From Rhizobium acidisoli (GTDB lineage Bacteria; Pseudomonadota; Alphaproteobacteria; Rhizobiales; Rhizobiaceae): a DNA stretch of 64,000 nucleotides. The translations under genes and the position numbers were made by a program. Below the pieces are notes generated by a model that was not told the origin of the DNA, ran no database searches, and worked only from the letters and a program-made list of their open reading frames with translations. Positions 37,082 through 47,061 of this stretch are shown here, piece by piece. Where the stretch lies: assembly GCF_002531755.2 (NCBI RefSeq), contig NZ_CP034998.1:1550001-1614000 (forward strand). The letters run 5' to 3'. Positions within the stretch are counted from its first letter, which is position 1. Each line of letters opens with the position of its first letter.

Positions 37082-37522
37082 TCAATCCAGGAGATCGGCG
37101 GGTACTTTGCCGCCATTTTCCGACAGGCGTTTCATCAGTGCCTTGTGCAGCCACATATTCATTTTGGCGGAATCACCGGTGTCGCCGGTATAGCCGAGTT
37201 CAGAGGCGAGCTCCTTGCGCTCAGCCATGCTCGCATCCATCCCGACCGCTTTCATCAAATCCACGATCGAGTGGCGCCAATCGAGTTTCTGGCCGCTCTT
37301 TTTCACCGCCGCGTCGAGGATCGGTACGATATCAACATTTGCTGCGACCGGGGCGGTGGCCGGCTTGCTTTGAGCGGGAGAGGCGGCAGGTGCCGGACTG
37401 GGCGCCGCCGAGGGCGAGACGGGAGCCGGGGCGGGCTGCGCCTTCGGCGCGCCTGATGCAACGGGTTCGGCTGCTTTTGCTTCCCCGAAGATTGCATGTT
37501 TGATCTTGTCGAAAATGCCCAT
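37082..37522 (-). CDS. DUF3597 protein
   Basis: 146 residues. MGIFDKIKHAIFG is followed by an Ala/Pro-rich linker (about 15-65) and a C-terminal helical DUF3597 domain: VDIVPILDAAVKKSGQKLDWRHSIVDLMKAVGMDASMAERKELASELGYTGD. The ATG at 37522 gives the family start. The role of the domain is unknown. There is no signal peptide. Confidence 0.78.
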   Translation of the reverse strand: MGIFDKIKHAIFGEAKAAEPVASGAPKAQPAPAPVSPSAAPSPAPAASPAQSKPATAPVAANVDIVPILDAAVKKSGQKLDWRHSIVDLMKAVGMDASMAERKELASELGYTGDTGDSAKMNMWLHKALMKRLSENGGKVPADLLD

Positions 37523-38018
37523 TCTTGGATCTCCAGTTCCATTAGATGAGAACATGCTGAAACATGGACTTCCTGCCTGATATATCCAGACGGAAGGGCG
37601 TTATTTTTCCCTATCTCAATCAGTGATGGAAAAGCCAGTTCCAAGGCAAGGTGCGGGCGATCTGCAAAACAAAAGGATCAATCGCCGTCAATCGCATCGA
37701 CAACTGCGTTTTGCTTGCGGCACCGAAGATCCCCGACGCAGCTCGGAAGGAAATACTCGGCAGGCGTTCCAGTCACGGCAAGAGATGTTCGCTTTCGGCA
37801 CAGTCGGGCCGGCAATTCGTATTTCAATAACCGTGAAATATCATTGCACGCCACGGAGCCGACTTGCCGCGCCGGGTTGTGAAACATTCGTCATCCCTTC
37901 ACGTTGCCTTGCCATGGATGTCCTGCAGGTTGCAGGCGTCCAGACGATCGAAGGCACGCGCGTTCCTCGATTTTCGATTGCCGGGCAGATCGCCCGGCGA
38001 ATGGAAACGGAGGAAAAC
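37523..38018. other. Intergenic region with no clear gene
   Basis: 496 bp between two divergent genes. The reading frames present have no ribosome site and no sensible composition. It should contain both promoters, but no clear boxes are visible. Confidence 0.35.
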
Positions 38019-38591
38019 ATGACACATAATCACAATAGACTATCCCTAGCGGTGCTCGTATCCACCTGCGCCCTGCTTGCCATGCCGACAAGCGATGCAC
38101 ACGCCATCGATGTCGGCGTATCGGTAAATGCCGGCAATGCCGCCAGCGCCGATGTCGGGGCATCGCTTGGCGGCGGCAGAGGCGTCAGCGCCGATGCCAA
38201 GGCTTCCGTCGGCGGTTCGAGCGGCGTCAACGCCGATGCGACCGCCAATGCCGGTGGTGGCCGGGGCGTTGATGCCGATCTCAATGCACGCATCGGCAGC
38301 TCCGGTGGGCTTGATACCGACGCCACGGCCTCGGTCAGACGCGGCAGCGGCGTCGATGCCAATCTCGCCATCGGTGGGGTAGGGGGCAGCAACAAATCCG
38401 CGAATGACGGTAACCTCAGCGCATCCCAGGCCCGCATCCTGGACGACTTCCGGTCGAGGCCGGTCAATGAGCAACGGAAGATGCTTGTCCGTTGCGTTGA
38501 TATCTCATCGCCTGGCGGCTCGGCCTCAGGTGGTTCTGATTCCGGCCTCGCCGGTCTCTGCAGCCTGCTGCAGGCGTCAGCCTCGCGCTAA
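38019..38591 (+). CDS. Exported glycine/alanine-rich repeat protein
   Basis: 190 residues from an ATG preceded by GGAGGAAAAC. The signal peptide ends near SDAHA (about 29). Residues 30-130 consist of degenerate units of about 24 residues (GGGRGVSADAKASV, GGSSGVNADATANA, GGGRGVDADLNARI, GSSGGLDTDATASV, RRGSGVDANLAI). A short C-terminal domain follows: LSASQARILDDFRSRPVNEQRKMLVRCVDI with a second Cys near the end. The repeat part suggests a beta-rich or extended surface protein. I do not recognise the family. Confidence 0.65.
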   Translation: MTHNHNRLSLAVLVSTCALLAMPTSDAHAIDVGVSVNAGNAASADVGASLGGGRGVSADAKASVGGSSGVNADATANAGGGRGVDADLNARIGSSGGLDTDATASVRRGSGVDANLAIGGVGGSNKSANDGNLSASQARILDDFRSRPVNEQRKMLVRCVDISSPGGSASGGSDSGLAGLCSLLQASASR

Positions 38592-38599
38592 ACGTGAAA

Positions 38600-38629
38600 G
38601 ACCCGCCGAACCGGAAGGCACGGCGGGTC
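38600..38629. terminator. Hairpin between the repeat-protein gene and aapP
   Basis: Stem GACCCGCCG/CGGCGGGTC (38600-38608 with 38621-38629) around a 12-nt loop, with no T-run. It lies between two convergent genes and could serve both. Confidence 0.4.
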
Positions 38630-38669
38630 TCTCAAATAGCTTCGCTTCCAAGCCTATGCAGGATTTAGC

Positions 38670-39443
38670 CTAATGCAGGATCTGGCTGAGGAACAGCTTG
38701 GTGCGTTCGTGCTGCGGATTGTCGAAGAACTCGGCCGGCGAATTCTGCTCGACGATCTGGCCCTGGTCCATGAAGATGACGCGGTTGGCGACCTGGCGGG
38801 CAAAGCCCATTTCATGGGTGACGCAGAGCATGGTCATGCCTTCCTCGGCAAGACCCACCATCGTGTCGAGCACTTCCTTGATCATTTCGGGATCGAGCGC
38901 CGAGGTCGGCTCGTCGAACAGCATGATCTTCGGGTTCATGCACAGCGAGCGGGCGATCGCCACCCGCTGCTGCTGGCCGCCGGAGAGCTGTCCCGGATAT
39001 TTGTTGGCCTGCTCGGGGATCTTGACGCGCTTGAGAAAGTGCATGGCCACTTCTTCCGCCTGCTTCTTCGGCATTTTGCGCACCCAGATCGGCGCCAAAG
39101 TGCAGTTTTCGAGGATCGTCAGGTGCGGGAAGAGGTTGAAGTGCTGGAACACCATGCCGACTTCGCGCCTGACCTCGTCGATCTTTTTCAGGTCGTTGGT
39201 GAGCTCGGTGCCGTCGACGATAATGCGGCCCTTCTGATGCTCTTCCAGGCGGTTGATGCAGCGGATCATCGTCGACTTACCGGAACCCGACGGGCCGGCG
39301 ATGACGATGCGCTCGCCGCGCATGACCTTGAGGTTGATGTCGCGCAGCACGTGAAAATCGCCGTACCACTTGTTCATGTTGATGATATCGACCGCCACTT
39401 CCGTTGCGGAAACGGTGAGCTTTTTCGCTGGAGCTTCAGCCAT
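38670..39443 (-). CDS. aapP: General L-amino acid ABC transporter ATP-binding protein
   Basis: 257 residues. Walker [10 protein letters not shown] near 51-59, signature LSGGQQQR near 157, Walker [14 protein letters not shown] and switch His in VTHEMGF. It is the last gene of the aapJQMP operon, the general amino-acid permease studied in R. leguminosarum, which imports a wide range of L-amino acids and is active in nodules. It lies 35 bp after aapM. Confidence 0.95.
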   Translation of the reverse strand: MAEAPAKKLTVSATEVAVDIINMNKWYGDFHVLRDINLKVMRGERIVIAGPSGSGKSTMIRCINRLEEHQKGRIIVDGTELTNDLKKIDEVRREVGMVFQHFNLFPHLTILENCTLAPIWVRKMPKKQAEEVAMHFLKRVKIPEQANKYPGQLSGGQQQRVAIARSLCMNPKIMLFDEPTSALDPEMIKEVLDTMVGLAEEGMTMLCVTHEMGFARQVANRVIFMDQGQIVEQNSPAEFFDNPQHERTKLFLSQILH

Positions 39444-39478
39444 GATTGTTTTCCCTCATTCTTATCGTTTTAGCGTTC

Positions 39479-40633
39479 TTATCGCTTGTGGCCGGTATCG
39501 AGATGGCGTTCCATGAAGCCCGAATAGCGCGACATGCCGAAGCAGAACAGCCAGAAGATGAAGCCCGCGAAGATCAGGCCCGTGATCGGCGTGACGGCGC
39601 TTGCCCAGTTGGCGTCGGAGAAGTTCTGCTTCACAATACCGAGCAGATCGAACATGCCGATAATGGTGACCAGTGACGTGTCCTTGAAGGTTCCGATGAA
39701 GGTGTTGACGATGCTCGGGATTACCAGCTTGATGGCCTGCGGCATGATGATCAGCCGGGTCTTTTGCCAATAGCCGAGGCCAAGTGAATCGGCGCCTTCG
39801 AACTGTCCCTTCGGAATCGCCTGAAGACCGCCGCGGATCACTTCAGCCATATAGGCCGACGTGAAGATCGATACGCCAATCAGTGCCCGAAGCAGTTTGT
39901 CCACGTTCCAGCCTGTAGGAAGGAAGAGCGGCAACATGACGCTTGCCATGAACAGCACGGTGATCAGCGGAACGCCTCGAATGACCTCGATGAAGGTCAC
40001 GCAGAGCATGCGGATGACCGGCATCTTCGAACGGCGTCCCAATGCAAGCAGAATACCGCAGGGCAATGACACTGCAATACCGACAAAGGACAGGACGAGC
40101 GTCACCATCAACCCGCCCCAGAGCGGTGTCTCCACCACTTCAAGGCCGTACCCCCCGTGAAGAAGCCAGAAGGCGATGATCGGCAGGGCGGCGAACAGAA
40201 GAATGGCGTTCAGGCCCTTTCGCGGCGCCGACGGGATCAGCATCGGAACCAGAAGCAAAATGAAGAGGATCCCGACGATCGCCGGTCTCCAGCGCTCGTC
40301 GAGCGGATAGCGGCCGAAGATAAACTGATCGTACTTGGCGCTGACGAAGGCCCAGCATGCACCACTCCAGCCCTCGGGCTGGATACCGCCCTGGATTGTC
40401 GTCGCGCAGAATGTGCGGTCAGGCCCGGACCATACGGCCTGGATGAACAGCCAGTTGACGAGATGCGGCACGGCCCATGCGATCAGTGCAACAGCCAGGA
40501 TGGTCAGGATCACGTCCTTCGGAGTTGCCAGGAGATTGCGGCGTATCCAGGCAACGGCTCCCCTCTCGCCGCGGGGCGGCGGTTCGGCAGCAAGAATGGA
40601 CGTTCTGACGAAGGGTTTATCGGCGACCGACAT
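39479..40633 (-). CDS. aapM: General L-amino acid ABC transporter permease AapM
   Basis: 384 residues with about eight membrane segments. The inner-membrane permease loop is present ([42 protein letters not shown], the EAA motif near 290-330). A long N-terminal part with a Cys-rich periplasmic loop ([23 protein letters not shown]) is typical of AapM. The ATG at 40633 starts one base after the end of aapQ, so the two are tightly coupled. Confidence 0.93.
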   Translation of the reverse strand: MSVADKPFVRTSILAAEPPPRGERGAVAWIRRNLLATPKDVILTILAVALIAWAVPHLVNWLFIQAVWSGPDRTFCATTIQGGIQPEGWSGACWAFVSAKYDQFIFGRYPLDERWRPAIVGILFILLLVPMLIPSAPRKGLNAILLFAALPIIAFWLLHGGYGLEVVETPLWGGLMVTLVLSFVGIAVSLPCGILLALGRRSKMPVIRMLCVTFIEVIRGVPLITVLFMASVMLPLFLPTGWNVDKLLRALIGVSIFTSAYMAEVIRGGLQAIPKGQFEGADSLGLGYWQKTRLIIMPQAIKLVIPSIVNTFIGTFKDTSLVTIIGMFDLLGIVKQNFSDANWASAVTPITGLIFAGFIFWLFCFGMSRYSGFMERHLDTGHKR

Positions 40634-40634
40634 C

Positions 40635-41837
40635 TTATCTCTCCACCAGTGCCATCTTGGCATTGAACCAATTCATGAACAGCGACGTGAGAATGCTCAG
40701 GCTGAGATAGACGATACCCCAGATGCACACGATCTCGATCGCTTGACCGCTCTGATTGAGGATCGTGCCGCCGACGGCAACGAGATCGGAGAAACCGATC
40801 GCGATGGCGAGCGAGGAGTTCTTGGTCAGGTTCAGGTACTGGCTCGTCAGCGGCGGAATGATGATGCGCAGCGCCTGCGGCACCACGACAAGTCTGGTCA
40901 CGTTCGACGGATGCAGCCCCAGCGCGCCGGCTGCCTCGGATTGTCCCTTTGGAACGCCGCGAATGCCGCCACGAACGATCTCGGCGATGAACGAGGCGGT
41001 ATAAAAGGACAGAGCGAGAAACAGCGACATGAATTCGGGGCCGACGACCGAGCCGCCCGTCAGATTGAACTTTCCGGCGACGGGAACATCGAAGGTGAGC
41101 GGAAAGCCCGAGGCAACGAAGACCAGCAATGGTAGGCCGACGATCAGCGCGATCGACGCCCATACCGTATGGAACGGCTGGCCGGTTGTGGCCTGTCGTT
41201 TATGAGCCCAGCGCGCCATGATGATGGCGGCGACAATCGCAATCAGCAGGGCAATGCCGACCGCTATCATGCCTGTCTCGAAGATCGGCTTCGGGAAGGC
41301 TAGTCCTCTGTTGTTGAGGTACATGCTGAAAGGCAGGCCCACCGATTCGCGCGGCTGCGGCAGGACGGATAGAACGCCGAGATACCAGAAGAAGATGACG
41401 AGCAGCGGCGGAATATTGCGGAAGATTTCGACATAGACCGTGCAGAGCTTGGCAATCAGCCAGTTCCGCGACAACCGGCCGATCCCGATAATGAACCCGA
41501 TGATGGTTGCCGTGACGATACCGGTCACCGCCACCAGCAAGGTATTCAAAATACCGACGAAAAGCGCGCGTGCATAAGTCGAGTCGCTTGAATAGCCGAT
41601 CAGCGACTGGCCGATTTCGAAACCGGCGCGACCGCGAAGAAAGCCGAAACCGGATGCCGTATTGCTGCGGGCAAGGTTCACGGCCGTGTTGTGGGCCACC
41701 CACCACACGAACGCCACGAGAACAACGATTGTTAGAATCTGGAAGAATATGCTCCGGTATTTCGGATCGTACATTGCCGACCGGAAAGTCCAGCCGGTGT
41801 CATGCAAAGGTGTCCTATCCACAGCCCCATGCGTCAT
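40635..41837 (-). CDS. aapQ: General L-amino acid ABC transporter permease AapQ
   Basis: 400 residues with about eight membrane segments, including [20 protein letters not shown] near 31-50. The EAA loop [39 protein letters not shown] lies near 285-325. It pairs with AapM to form the membrane channel. A hairpin separates it from aapJ. Confidence 0.93.
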   Translation of the reverse strand: MTHGAVDRTPLHDTGWTFRSAMYDPKYRSIFFQILTIVVLVAFVWWVAHNTAVNLARSNTASGFGFLRGRAGFEIGQSLIGYSSDSTYARALFVGILNTLLVAVTGIVTATIIGFIIGIGRLSRNWLIAKLCTVYVEIFRNIPPLLVIFFWYLGVLSVLPQPRESVGLPFSMYLNNRGLAFPKPIFETGMIAVGIALLIAIVAAIIMARWAHKRQATTGQPFHTVWASIALIVGLPLLVFVASGFPLTFDVPVAGKFNLTGGSVVGPEFMSLFLALSFYTASFIAEIVRGGIRGVPKGQSEAAGALGLHPSNVTRLVVVPQALRIIIPPLTSQYLNLTKNSSLAIAIGFSDLVAVGGTILNQSGQAIEIVCIWGIVYLSLSILTSLFMNWFNAKMALVER

Positions 41838-41893
41838 GCCGCGCCAATCCCCTTGTGCCCGTTTTCGGGCTTTCTTTTTGACTTTTTAGAAGC

Positions 41894-41917
41894 GGGAAGG
41901 CGGCTGGCCGCCTTCCC
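41894..41917 (-). promoter_or_regulatory. Hairpin between aapJ and aapQ
   Basis: An 11-bp perfect palindrome GGGAAGGCGGC / GCCGCCTTCCC around TG, downstream of the aapJ stop. There is no T-run. Such hairpins after a binding-protein gene usually stabilise the upstream mRNA, so more AapJ than permease is made. That role is inferred. Confidence 0.55.
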
Positions 41918-41939
41918 GGCATTTCATGCCAAGGCTCGA

Positions 41940-42965
41940 TTAACGAACCGGCGGTGCGTACTGGATGCCGCCCTTGTTCCAGAGAGCATTCAAGCCGCGG
42001 GCGATCTTGAGCGGGCTACCCTGGCCGATGTTGCGCTCGAAGATTTCGCCATAGTTGCCGACGCCCTTGATGACGTTGGCGGCCCAATCATTGGTCAGGC
42101 CGAGATCCGTGCCGATCTTGGTGTCGGTCTCGCTGCCGAGGAAGCGCTTGATGTCCGGGTTCGGCGAATTCTTCATCTCGTCGACATTTGCCTGGGTGAT
42201 GCCGAACTCTTCGGCATTGATCAGCGCATAAGCCGTCCAGGAAACGATATCGAACCACTGATCATCACCCTGACGGACGGCTGGGCCGAGCGGTTCCTTG
42301 GAGATGATCTCAGGGAGGATGACGTGTTCGTCGGGGTTCTTCAGCGTCAGACGCAATGAATAGAGACCGGATTGGTCGGTCGTGTAAACGTCGCAACGAC
42401 CGGCGTCGTAGGCAGCGTTGACCTCAGGAAGGTTTTCGAAGACGACCGGATTGTACTGCAGATTGTTCGTCTTGAAGTAATCGGCGAGGTTCAGTTCCGT
42501 GGTCGTGCCCGACTGCACGCAGATTGCGGCGCCGGAGAGTTCGAGAGCCGACTTCACGTTCAGGCTCTTGCGCACCATGAAGCCCTGGCCGTCGTAATAG
42601 GTGACGGGACGGAAGTTGAATCCGAGTGCGGTGTCGCGATTGATCGTCCAGGTCGTATTGCGCGAAAGGACGTCGATTTCACCGGACTGCAGGGCGGTAA
42701 AGCGTTCCTTCGCGTTTGTCGGCGTGTACTTGACTTTGGTGGGGTCGCCGAACACAGCCGAAGCGACGGCCTTGCAGAAATCGACGTCGAAGCCGGCCCA
42801 ATTACCGGAAGCGTCAGGCGCGGCAAAGCCAGTAAGACCGGTATTGACGCCGCATTGCACGAAACCCTTCGCTTTGACGTCTCCGAGAGTGGTGGCCGAG
42901 GCAGCCGAGGTGCCAAGAGCGAAAACTGCTGCGCCGATAGCGGCGGACAGAAGCTTGTTCTTCAT
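41940..42965 (-). CDS. aapJ: General L-amino acid periplasmic binding protein
   Basis: 341 residues, first gene of the operon. A signal peptide (1-24, ending AASA) is followed by FVQCGVNTGLTGFAAPDASGNWAGFDVDFCKAVASAVFGD, LSRNTTWTINRD, VQSGTTTELNLADYF and the C-terminal NYGEIFERNIGQGS. It is a class 3 solute-binding protein for polar and general amino acids. Confidence 0.95.
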   Translation of the reverse strand: MKNKLLSAAIGAAVFALGTSAASATTLGDVKAKGFVQCGVNTGLTGFAAPDASGNWAGFDVDFCKAVASAVFGDPTKVKYTPTNAKERFTALQSGEIDVLSRNTTWTINRDTALGFNFRPVTYYDGQGFMVRKSLNVKSALELSGAAICVQSGTTTELNLADYFKTNNLQYNPVVFENLPEVNAAYDAGRCDVYTTDQSGLYSLRLTLKNPDEHVILPEIISKEPLGPAVRQGDDQWFDIVSWTAYALINAEEFGITQANVDEMKNSPNPDIKRFLGSETDTKIGTDLGLTNDWAANVIKGVGNYGEIFERNIGQGSPLKIARGLNALWNKGGIQYAPPVR

Positions 42966-43322
42966 TTTTTCCCAACCTTTTCCGTTGTCTTATTTTCTTG
43001 TGGGGAAGTTCCGGCGGAAAAACCTGCCGCCCCCAATGTCTCGACACCCTCCCGGCGCGAGTACCCTATCACAGTCGCAAATGTCACCAGGGTCAAGTGT
43101 CACCATCAATAATTGCGGCAAAATTCGGATTTTTGGTTGATTGCGCCGCATTCGAGGGCGGTTGGCTATGAAATAGGCGTCCGATTGCGGAAAAATAACG
43201 CGAAATTCGGAAATTCCATCATGTCCAACCGTTGTCGCCAACCCACCGTCAAGGGGTTGACCGGACACGGCGGGGCGTCCAAAAGTCTGGTTTCGCGCCC
43301 CTCGCCAAAGGCTATTTCCGAC
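42966..43322. promoter_or_regulatory. Divergent intergenic region of aapJ and metC
   Basis: 357 bp that must contain the aapJ promoter (leftward) and the metC promoter (rightward). No operator palindrome stands out and no gene is visible. A weak frame extends upstream from metC, but its composition is unlike the protein. Confidence 0.4.
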
Positions 43323-44513
43323 ATGAAAGAAAAAGACAGCTTGCTGCAGAACGCCGGCATCAACACCCGCCTGACGCATATCGGCAACGACCCTTTCGAC
43401 TATCACGGCTTCGTCAATCCGCCGGTTGTGCATGCCTCGACGGTGCTGTTTCCAAATGCGCGCACGATGGAGACGCGCTCGCAGAAATACACCTACGGAA
43501 CGCGCGGCACCCCGACGACGGATGCGCTCTGCGAGGCAATCGACGCACTCGAAGGCTCGGCCGGCACGATCCTCGTCCCCTCGGGCCTTGCGGCCGTCAC
43601 CATTCCGTTCCTGGGTTTCGTCGCCGCCGGCGACCATGCGCTTGTCGTCGATTCGGTCTATGGCCCGACGCGTCATTTCTGCGACACGATGTTGAAGCGT
43701 CTTGGCGTCGAGGTCGAATATTACGACCCGTCGATCGGCGCCGGCATCGAGACGCTGTTCCGGCCGAACACCAAGATCGTCCACACCGAGGCGCCCGGCT
43801 CCAACACCTTCGAGATGCAGGATATCCCGGCGATCTCGGCGGTGGCGCACCGCCACGGCGCCGTTGTCATGATGGACAATACCTGGGCGACGCCGCTCTA
43901 TTTCAAACCGCTCGATCACGGCGTCGATATCTCGATCCACGCATCGACGAAATATCCGTCCGGCCATTCCGATATCCTGCTTGGAACGGTGTCGGCTAAT
44001 GCCGGGCACTGGGAGCGGCTGAAGGAAGCAAACGGTGTGCTCGGCATCTGCGGCGCACCCGATGACGCTTACCAGATCCTGCGCGGATTGCGCACCATGG
44101 GCCTGCGCCTCGAGCGGCATTATGAAAGCGCGCTTGATATCGCGCGATGGCTGGAGGGCAGGGAGGACGTCGCCCGCGTGCTGCATCCTGCTCTGCCGAG
44201 TTTCCCCTCTCACAATCTCTGGAAGCGCGATTTCAAAGGTGCCAGCGGCATCTTTTCCTTCGTGCTCGCCGCCGATGGCCCGGAAAAATCCAGGGCAAAG
44301 GCGCATGCCTTCCTCGATGCGCTCCGGATTTTCGGTCTCGGCTATTCCTGGGGCGGCTTTGAAAGCCTCGCATTGCACGCCTATCTCAACGACCGTACGG
44401 TCGCCAAGGCCCCGACAGATGGTGCTGTCATCCGCCTGCAGATCGGCATCGAGGATGTGGTTGACCTCAAGGCCGATATCGAACGGGGTTTTGCCGCCGC
44501 AAGCGCCGTCTGA
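43323..44513 (+). CDS. metC: Cystathionine beta-lyase
   Basis: 396 residues of the Cys/Met PLP-enzyme family. NPPVVHASTVLFPN, TYGTRGTPTTDALCEAI, PSGLAAVTI and the PLP-lysine segment HASTKYPSGHSD with Lys210. The ATG at 43323 gives the usual start. It splits cystathionine to homocysteine in methionine synthesis; related C-S lyases cannot be excluded. It is divergent from aapJ. Confidence 0.9.
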   Translation: MKEKDSLLQNAGINTRLTHIGNDPFDYHGFVNPPVVHASTVLFPNARTMETRSQKYTYGTRGTPTTDALCEAIDALEGSAGTILVPSGLAAVTIPFLGFVAAGDHALVVDSVYGPTRHFCDTMLKRLGVEVEYYDPSIGAGIETLFRPNTKIVHTEAPGSNTFEMQDIPAISAVAHRHGAVVMMDNTWATPLYFKPLDHGVDISIHASTKYPSGHSDILLGTVSANAGHWERLKEANGVLGICGAPDDAYQILRGLRTMGLRLERHYESALDIARWLEGREDVARVLHPALPSFPSHNLWKRDFKGASGIFSFVLAADGPEKSRAKAHAFLDALRIFGLGYSWGGFESLALHAYLNDRTVAKAPTDGAVIRLQIGIEDVVDLKADIERGFAAASAV

Positions 44514-44524
44514 CACGCTGCGCT

Positions 44525-45682
44525 TTATGGCAGACGCAGAGCCCGGTAGCCGTAAATCCAGTCGAGGTCCGCCGCGAGACTTTGCGGCGGCTTGAGGCCG
44601 AGCACGAGATCGCGGCCGATTCGGATCGGCCCCTTTGCATGATAGGCGAACCGGTTGAAGGCGCCGCGCTGGCGAAGTTTCGCGATGCGTGGCGCTCGAT
44701 GGCCCTCGAAGAGCTTTAGCGCTTCCACCGCCGGACGATTGGAAAGAAACGCGGCAAGTTCGTAGGCGTCTTCGATCGCCATGGCCGCGCCCTGTGCGGC
44801 AAAGGGCATCATCGCATGCGCGGCATCGCCGATCAGAACCGTCTTGCGGCCGTCCTGCCATGCACCGGCGGAGGTTTCGAACAGCGGCCAGAACGTCAGG
44901 TTCCGGTGTTGGTCGAACAGCGAGACGATCGCGGCGTTCCAGCCGGAAAAGCGTTTCCTGAGTTCTGCGCGCTGCTCGGCCGTCGGTTGGCTTTGCCAGG
45001 CCTGCGGCGGCGCGCTATTGCTGGCAGTGATCGCCACCATGTTGAAGCTGGCAGTCTCCCTCAAAGGGTAGCAGACGAGATGCGCCGACCCGCCGAGGAA
45101 GGCGCAAACGCTTTGCCGGTCGAGGAAACCGGGCGCTTCGCTTTCGGCAATGGTGAAGCGGTAGGCAATATTGCCGGAAAACCGCGGCGAGGGGCTGCCC
45201 GGAACCAATTGCCGCAGCTTCGACCAGACGCCGTCCGCACCGATGACGACATCGGCGTCCCGCTCAAAATCCGGCAGCGCCGATTCCATCCTGATACCAA
45301 GGTGAAGCCGGCAGAGCGGATCGGCCTCCACCGCGGCCAAAAGGGCTTTCTGCAATGTGCTGCGATGCAGGACGCCATAGGGAGCGCCCCAGCGCTGCCG
45401 TGCGAATGTGCCTGCAGGCACGGCTGCCAGCTGGCGCAGCGAACTGCCCGAGATCAGCCGGATGGTTTCCGGCTCGAGCCAGACCTTTGATAGCCCGTCA
45501 AGGATACCGAGTTCGGCAAGGATGCGCGAGGCGTTAGGCGAAACCTGCAAGCCGGCGCCGACCTCGGTGAGTTCGCCCGCCTGCTCGAAGATGTCGGAGC
45601 TGATGCCCCGGCGCGAAAGCGAAAGCGCCGCGGTCAGCCCCGATATCCCGGCGCCGATGATGGCGGCATGTTCGACCGGCAT
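44525..45682 (-). CDS. FAD-dependent monooxygenase (salicylate-hydroxylase-like)
   Basis: 385 residues of the PHBH type. FAD motif GAGISGLTAALSLSRRG (9-25), the DG motif VVIGADGVWSKLR near 145-158 and the GD motif VLIGDAAHAMMPFAAQGAAMAIEDAYEL near 285-312. The family hydroxylates aromatics using NAD(P)H. The true substrate is unknown. It ends 12 bp from the end of metC on the opposite strand. Confidence 0.9.
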   Translation of the reverse strand: MPVEHAAIIGAGISGLTAALSLSRRGISSDIFEQAGELTEVGAGLQVSPNASRILAELGILDGLSKVWLEPETIRLISGSSLRQLAAVPAGTFARQRWGAPYGVLHRSTLQKALLAAVEADPLCRLHLGIRMESALPDFERDADVVIGADGVWSKLRQLVPGSPSPRFSGNIAYRFTIAESEAPGFLDRQSVCAFLGGSAHLVCYPLRETASFNMVAITASNSAPPQAWQSQPTAEQRAELRKRFSGWNAAIVSLFDQHRNLTFWPLFETSAGAWQDGRKTVLIGDAAHAMMPFAAQGAAMAIEDAYELAAFLSNRPAVEALKLFEGHRAPRIAKLRQRGAFNRFAYHAKGPIRIGRDLVLGLKPPQSLAADLDWIYGYRALRLP

Positions 45683-45710
45683 TATCCGTCCGATCCGAAA
45701 TCTGGACGGG

Positions 45711-45956
45711 TTACGCCGCCTTCACGTGGAAAACGCAGCCGGCCGGGTTGGTCTGGCTCGGCTTGAGCGCGGAATTGAAGCGATAGAGCGTCGAGCAGTA
45801 GGAACAGACCTTCTCGTTATCGTCGCCCATGTCGATGAAGATATGCGGATGGTCGAACGGGGCCGAAGCGCCGGTGCACATGAATTCCTTGACGCCGACT
45901 TCGATAACCCGGTGACCGCCGTCGTTCTGGAAGTGGGGAATGTTGTGGCCGGCCAT
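45711..45956 (-). CDS. NDUFS6-like zinc-finger protein (zf-CHCC)
   Basis: 81 residues. The zinc ligands are the Cys of EFMCTGASAPFDHPHIFI, a His in the same stretch and the VCSYCSTLYRF pair, as in mitochondrial NDUFS6 of complex I. The length and compactness match the family in alphaproteobacteria. It lies 28 bp upstream of the monooxygenase start and may share a transcript. Confidence 0.88.
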   Translation of the reverse strand: MAGHNIPHFQNDGGHRVIEVGVKEFMCTGASAPFDHPHIFIDMGDDNEKVCSYCSTLYRFNSALKPSQTNPAGCVFHVKAA

Positions 45957-46122
45957 GTCGCTCTCCGAATGCTTGAAATCTGCGCGGACCTTATAAGCCT
46001 TCGCCGCAAATGTGTAGAGCCAAAGCGCCGTGGCGGGTACTGTTTTTAGGCACAGTTTTTGGCTTCACGATGAATGGCGGCTCGATTATGGTCGCGCCGA
46101 AAAGGCCCTGAAGGAAGACGCG

Positions 46123-46908
46123 ATGAACCTGAACACGCCTGCATTTTCAAGCTTCACCCATGACGGATTGAAGCTCGCCTTCTTCGATGAGGGCGATCCG
46201 GCCGGCGTGCCCGTCTTGTTGATTCACGGATTTGCTTCGACCGCAAACGTCAACTGGGTGCACCCCGGCTGGCTGAAGACGCTGGGGGATGCCGGCTACC
46301 GGGTGATCGCCGTCGACAATCGCGGCCACGGCGCAAGCGACAAGCCGCACGATGCCGAAGCCTATCGTCCGTGGGTGATGGCCGCAGATGCGATCGCGCT
46401 TCTGGATCATCTCGGCATCCCGGAAGCCAATGTCATGGGTTATTCGATGGGCGCGCGCATTTCGGTCTTTGCCGCCCTTGCCAATCCGCATCGGGTCCGC
46501 TCGCTGGTGCTCGGCGGTCTCGGCATCGGCATGACCGACGGCGTCGGCGACTGGGATCCGATCGCCGATGCGCTGCTTGCTCCCTCGCTCGAGGACGTCA
46601 CGCATGACCGTGGCCGCATGTTCCGCGCTTTTGCCGAACAGACCAAGAGCGATCGCGTCGCCCTTGCCCTCTGCATCCGCGGCTCGCGCGATCTCGTTGC
46701 CCGCGCTGATATGGGAAAGCTCGACATGCCGACGCTGATCGGCGTCGGCACGAAAGACGACATCGCCGGCTCGCCGCAGGAGCTGGCGGGGCTGATGCCC
46801 GATGCCGAAGCGCTGGATATTCCGGGCCGTGATCACATGCTCGCCGTCGGCGACAAGGTTTTCAAGCAGGCGGTGCTGGCCTTCTACGCGAAAGTCGCCA
46901 GGGGATGA
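46123..46908 (+). CDS. Alpha/beta-fold hydrolase
   Basis: 261 residues. Oxyanion region LLIHGFASTANVNW near 33-46, VDNRGHGASDKPHD, nucleophile elbow VMGYSMGARIS (Ser about 108) and the catalytic His in IPGRDHMLAVGD near 240. The Asp is in VGTKDDIAGSP. The ATG at 46123 has AAGGAAG upstream. Substrate unknown. Confidence 0.9.
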   Translation: MNLNTPAFSSFTHDGLKLAFFDEGDPAGVPVLLIHGFASTANVNWVHPGWLKTLGDAGYRVIAVDNRGHGASDKPHDAEAYRPWVMAADAIALLDHLGIPEANVMGYSMGARISVFAALANPHRVRSLVLGGLGIGMTDGVGDWDPIADALLAPSLEDVTHDRGRMFRAFAEQTKSDRVALALCIRGSRDLVARADMGKLDMPTLIGVGTKDDIAGSPQELAGLMPDAEALDIPGRDHMLAVGDKVFKQAVLAFYAKVARG

Positions 46909-47061
46909 TGTCTCGGGTGACATTGGCGGGTGACATCATCGTGATGCCGAAAACCCATGCTAAAAAACCATGGCGACGGCACCCATTTATGTTATTGGCG
47001 TTTTCCACTATATATTGGCATTCCGAAAACGGCATTCCTGTTGGCAACGAGGAGAGCGGCG

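Noticed and set aside
37623..38018. In-frame upstream extension of the repeat-protein gene
   Set aside because: The ATG at 38019 has a strong ribosome site and a signal peptide; the upstream residues look random.
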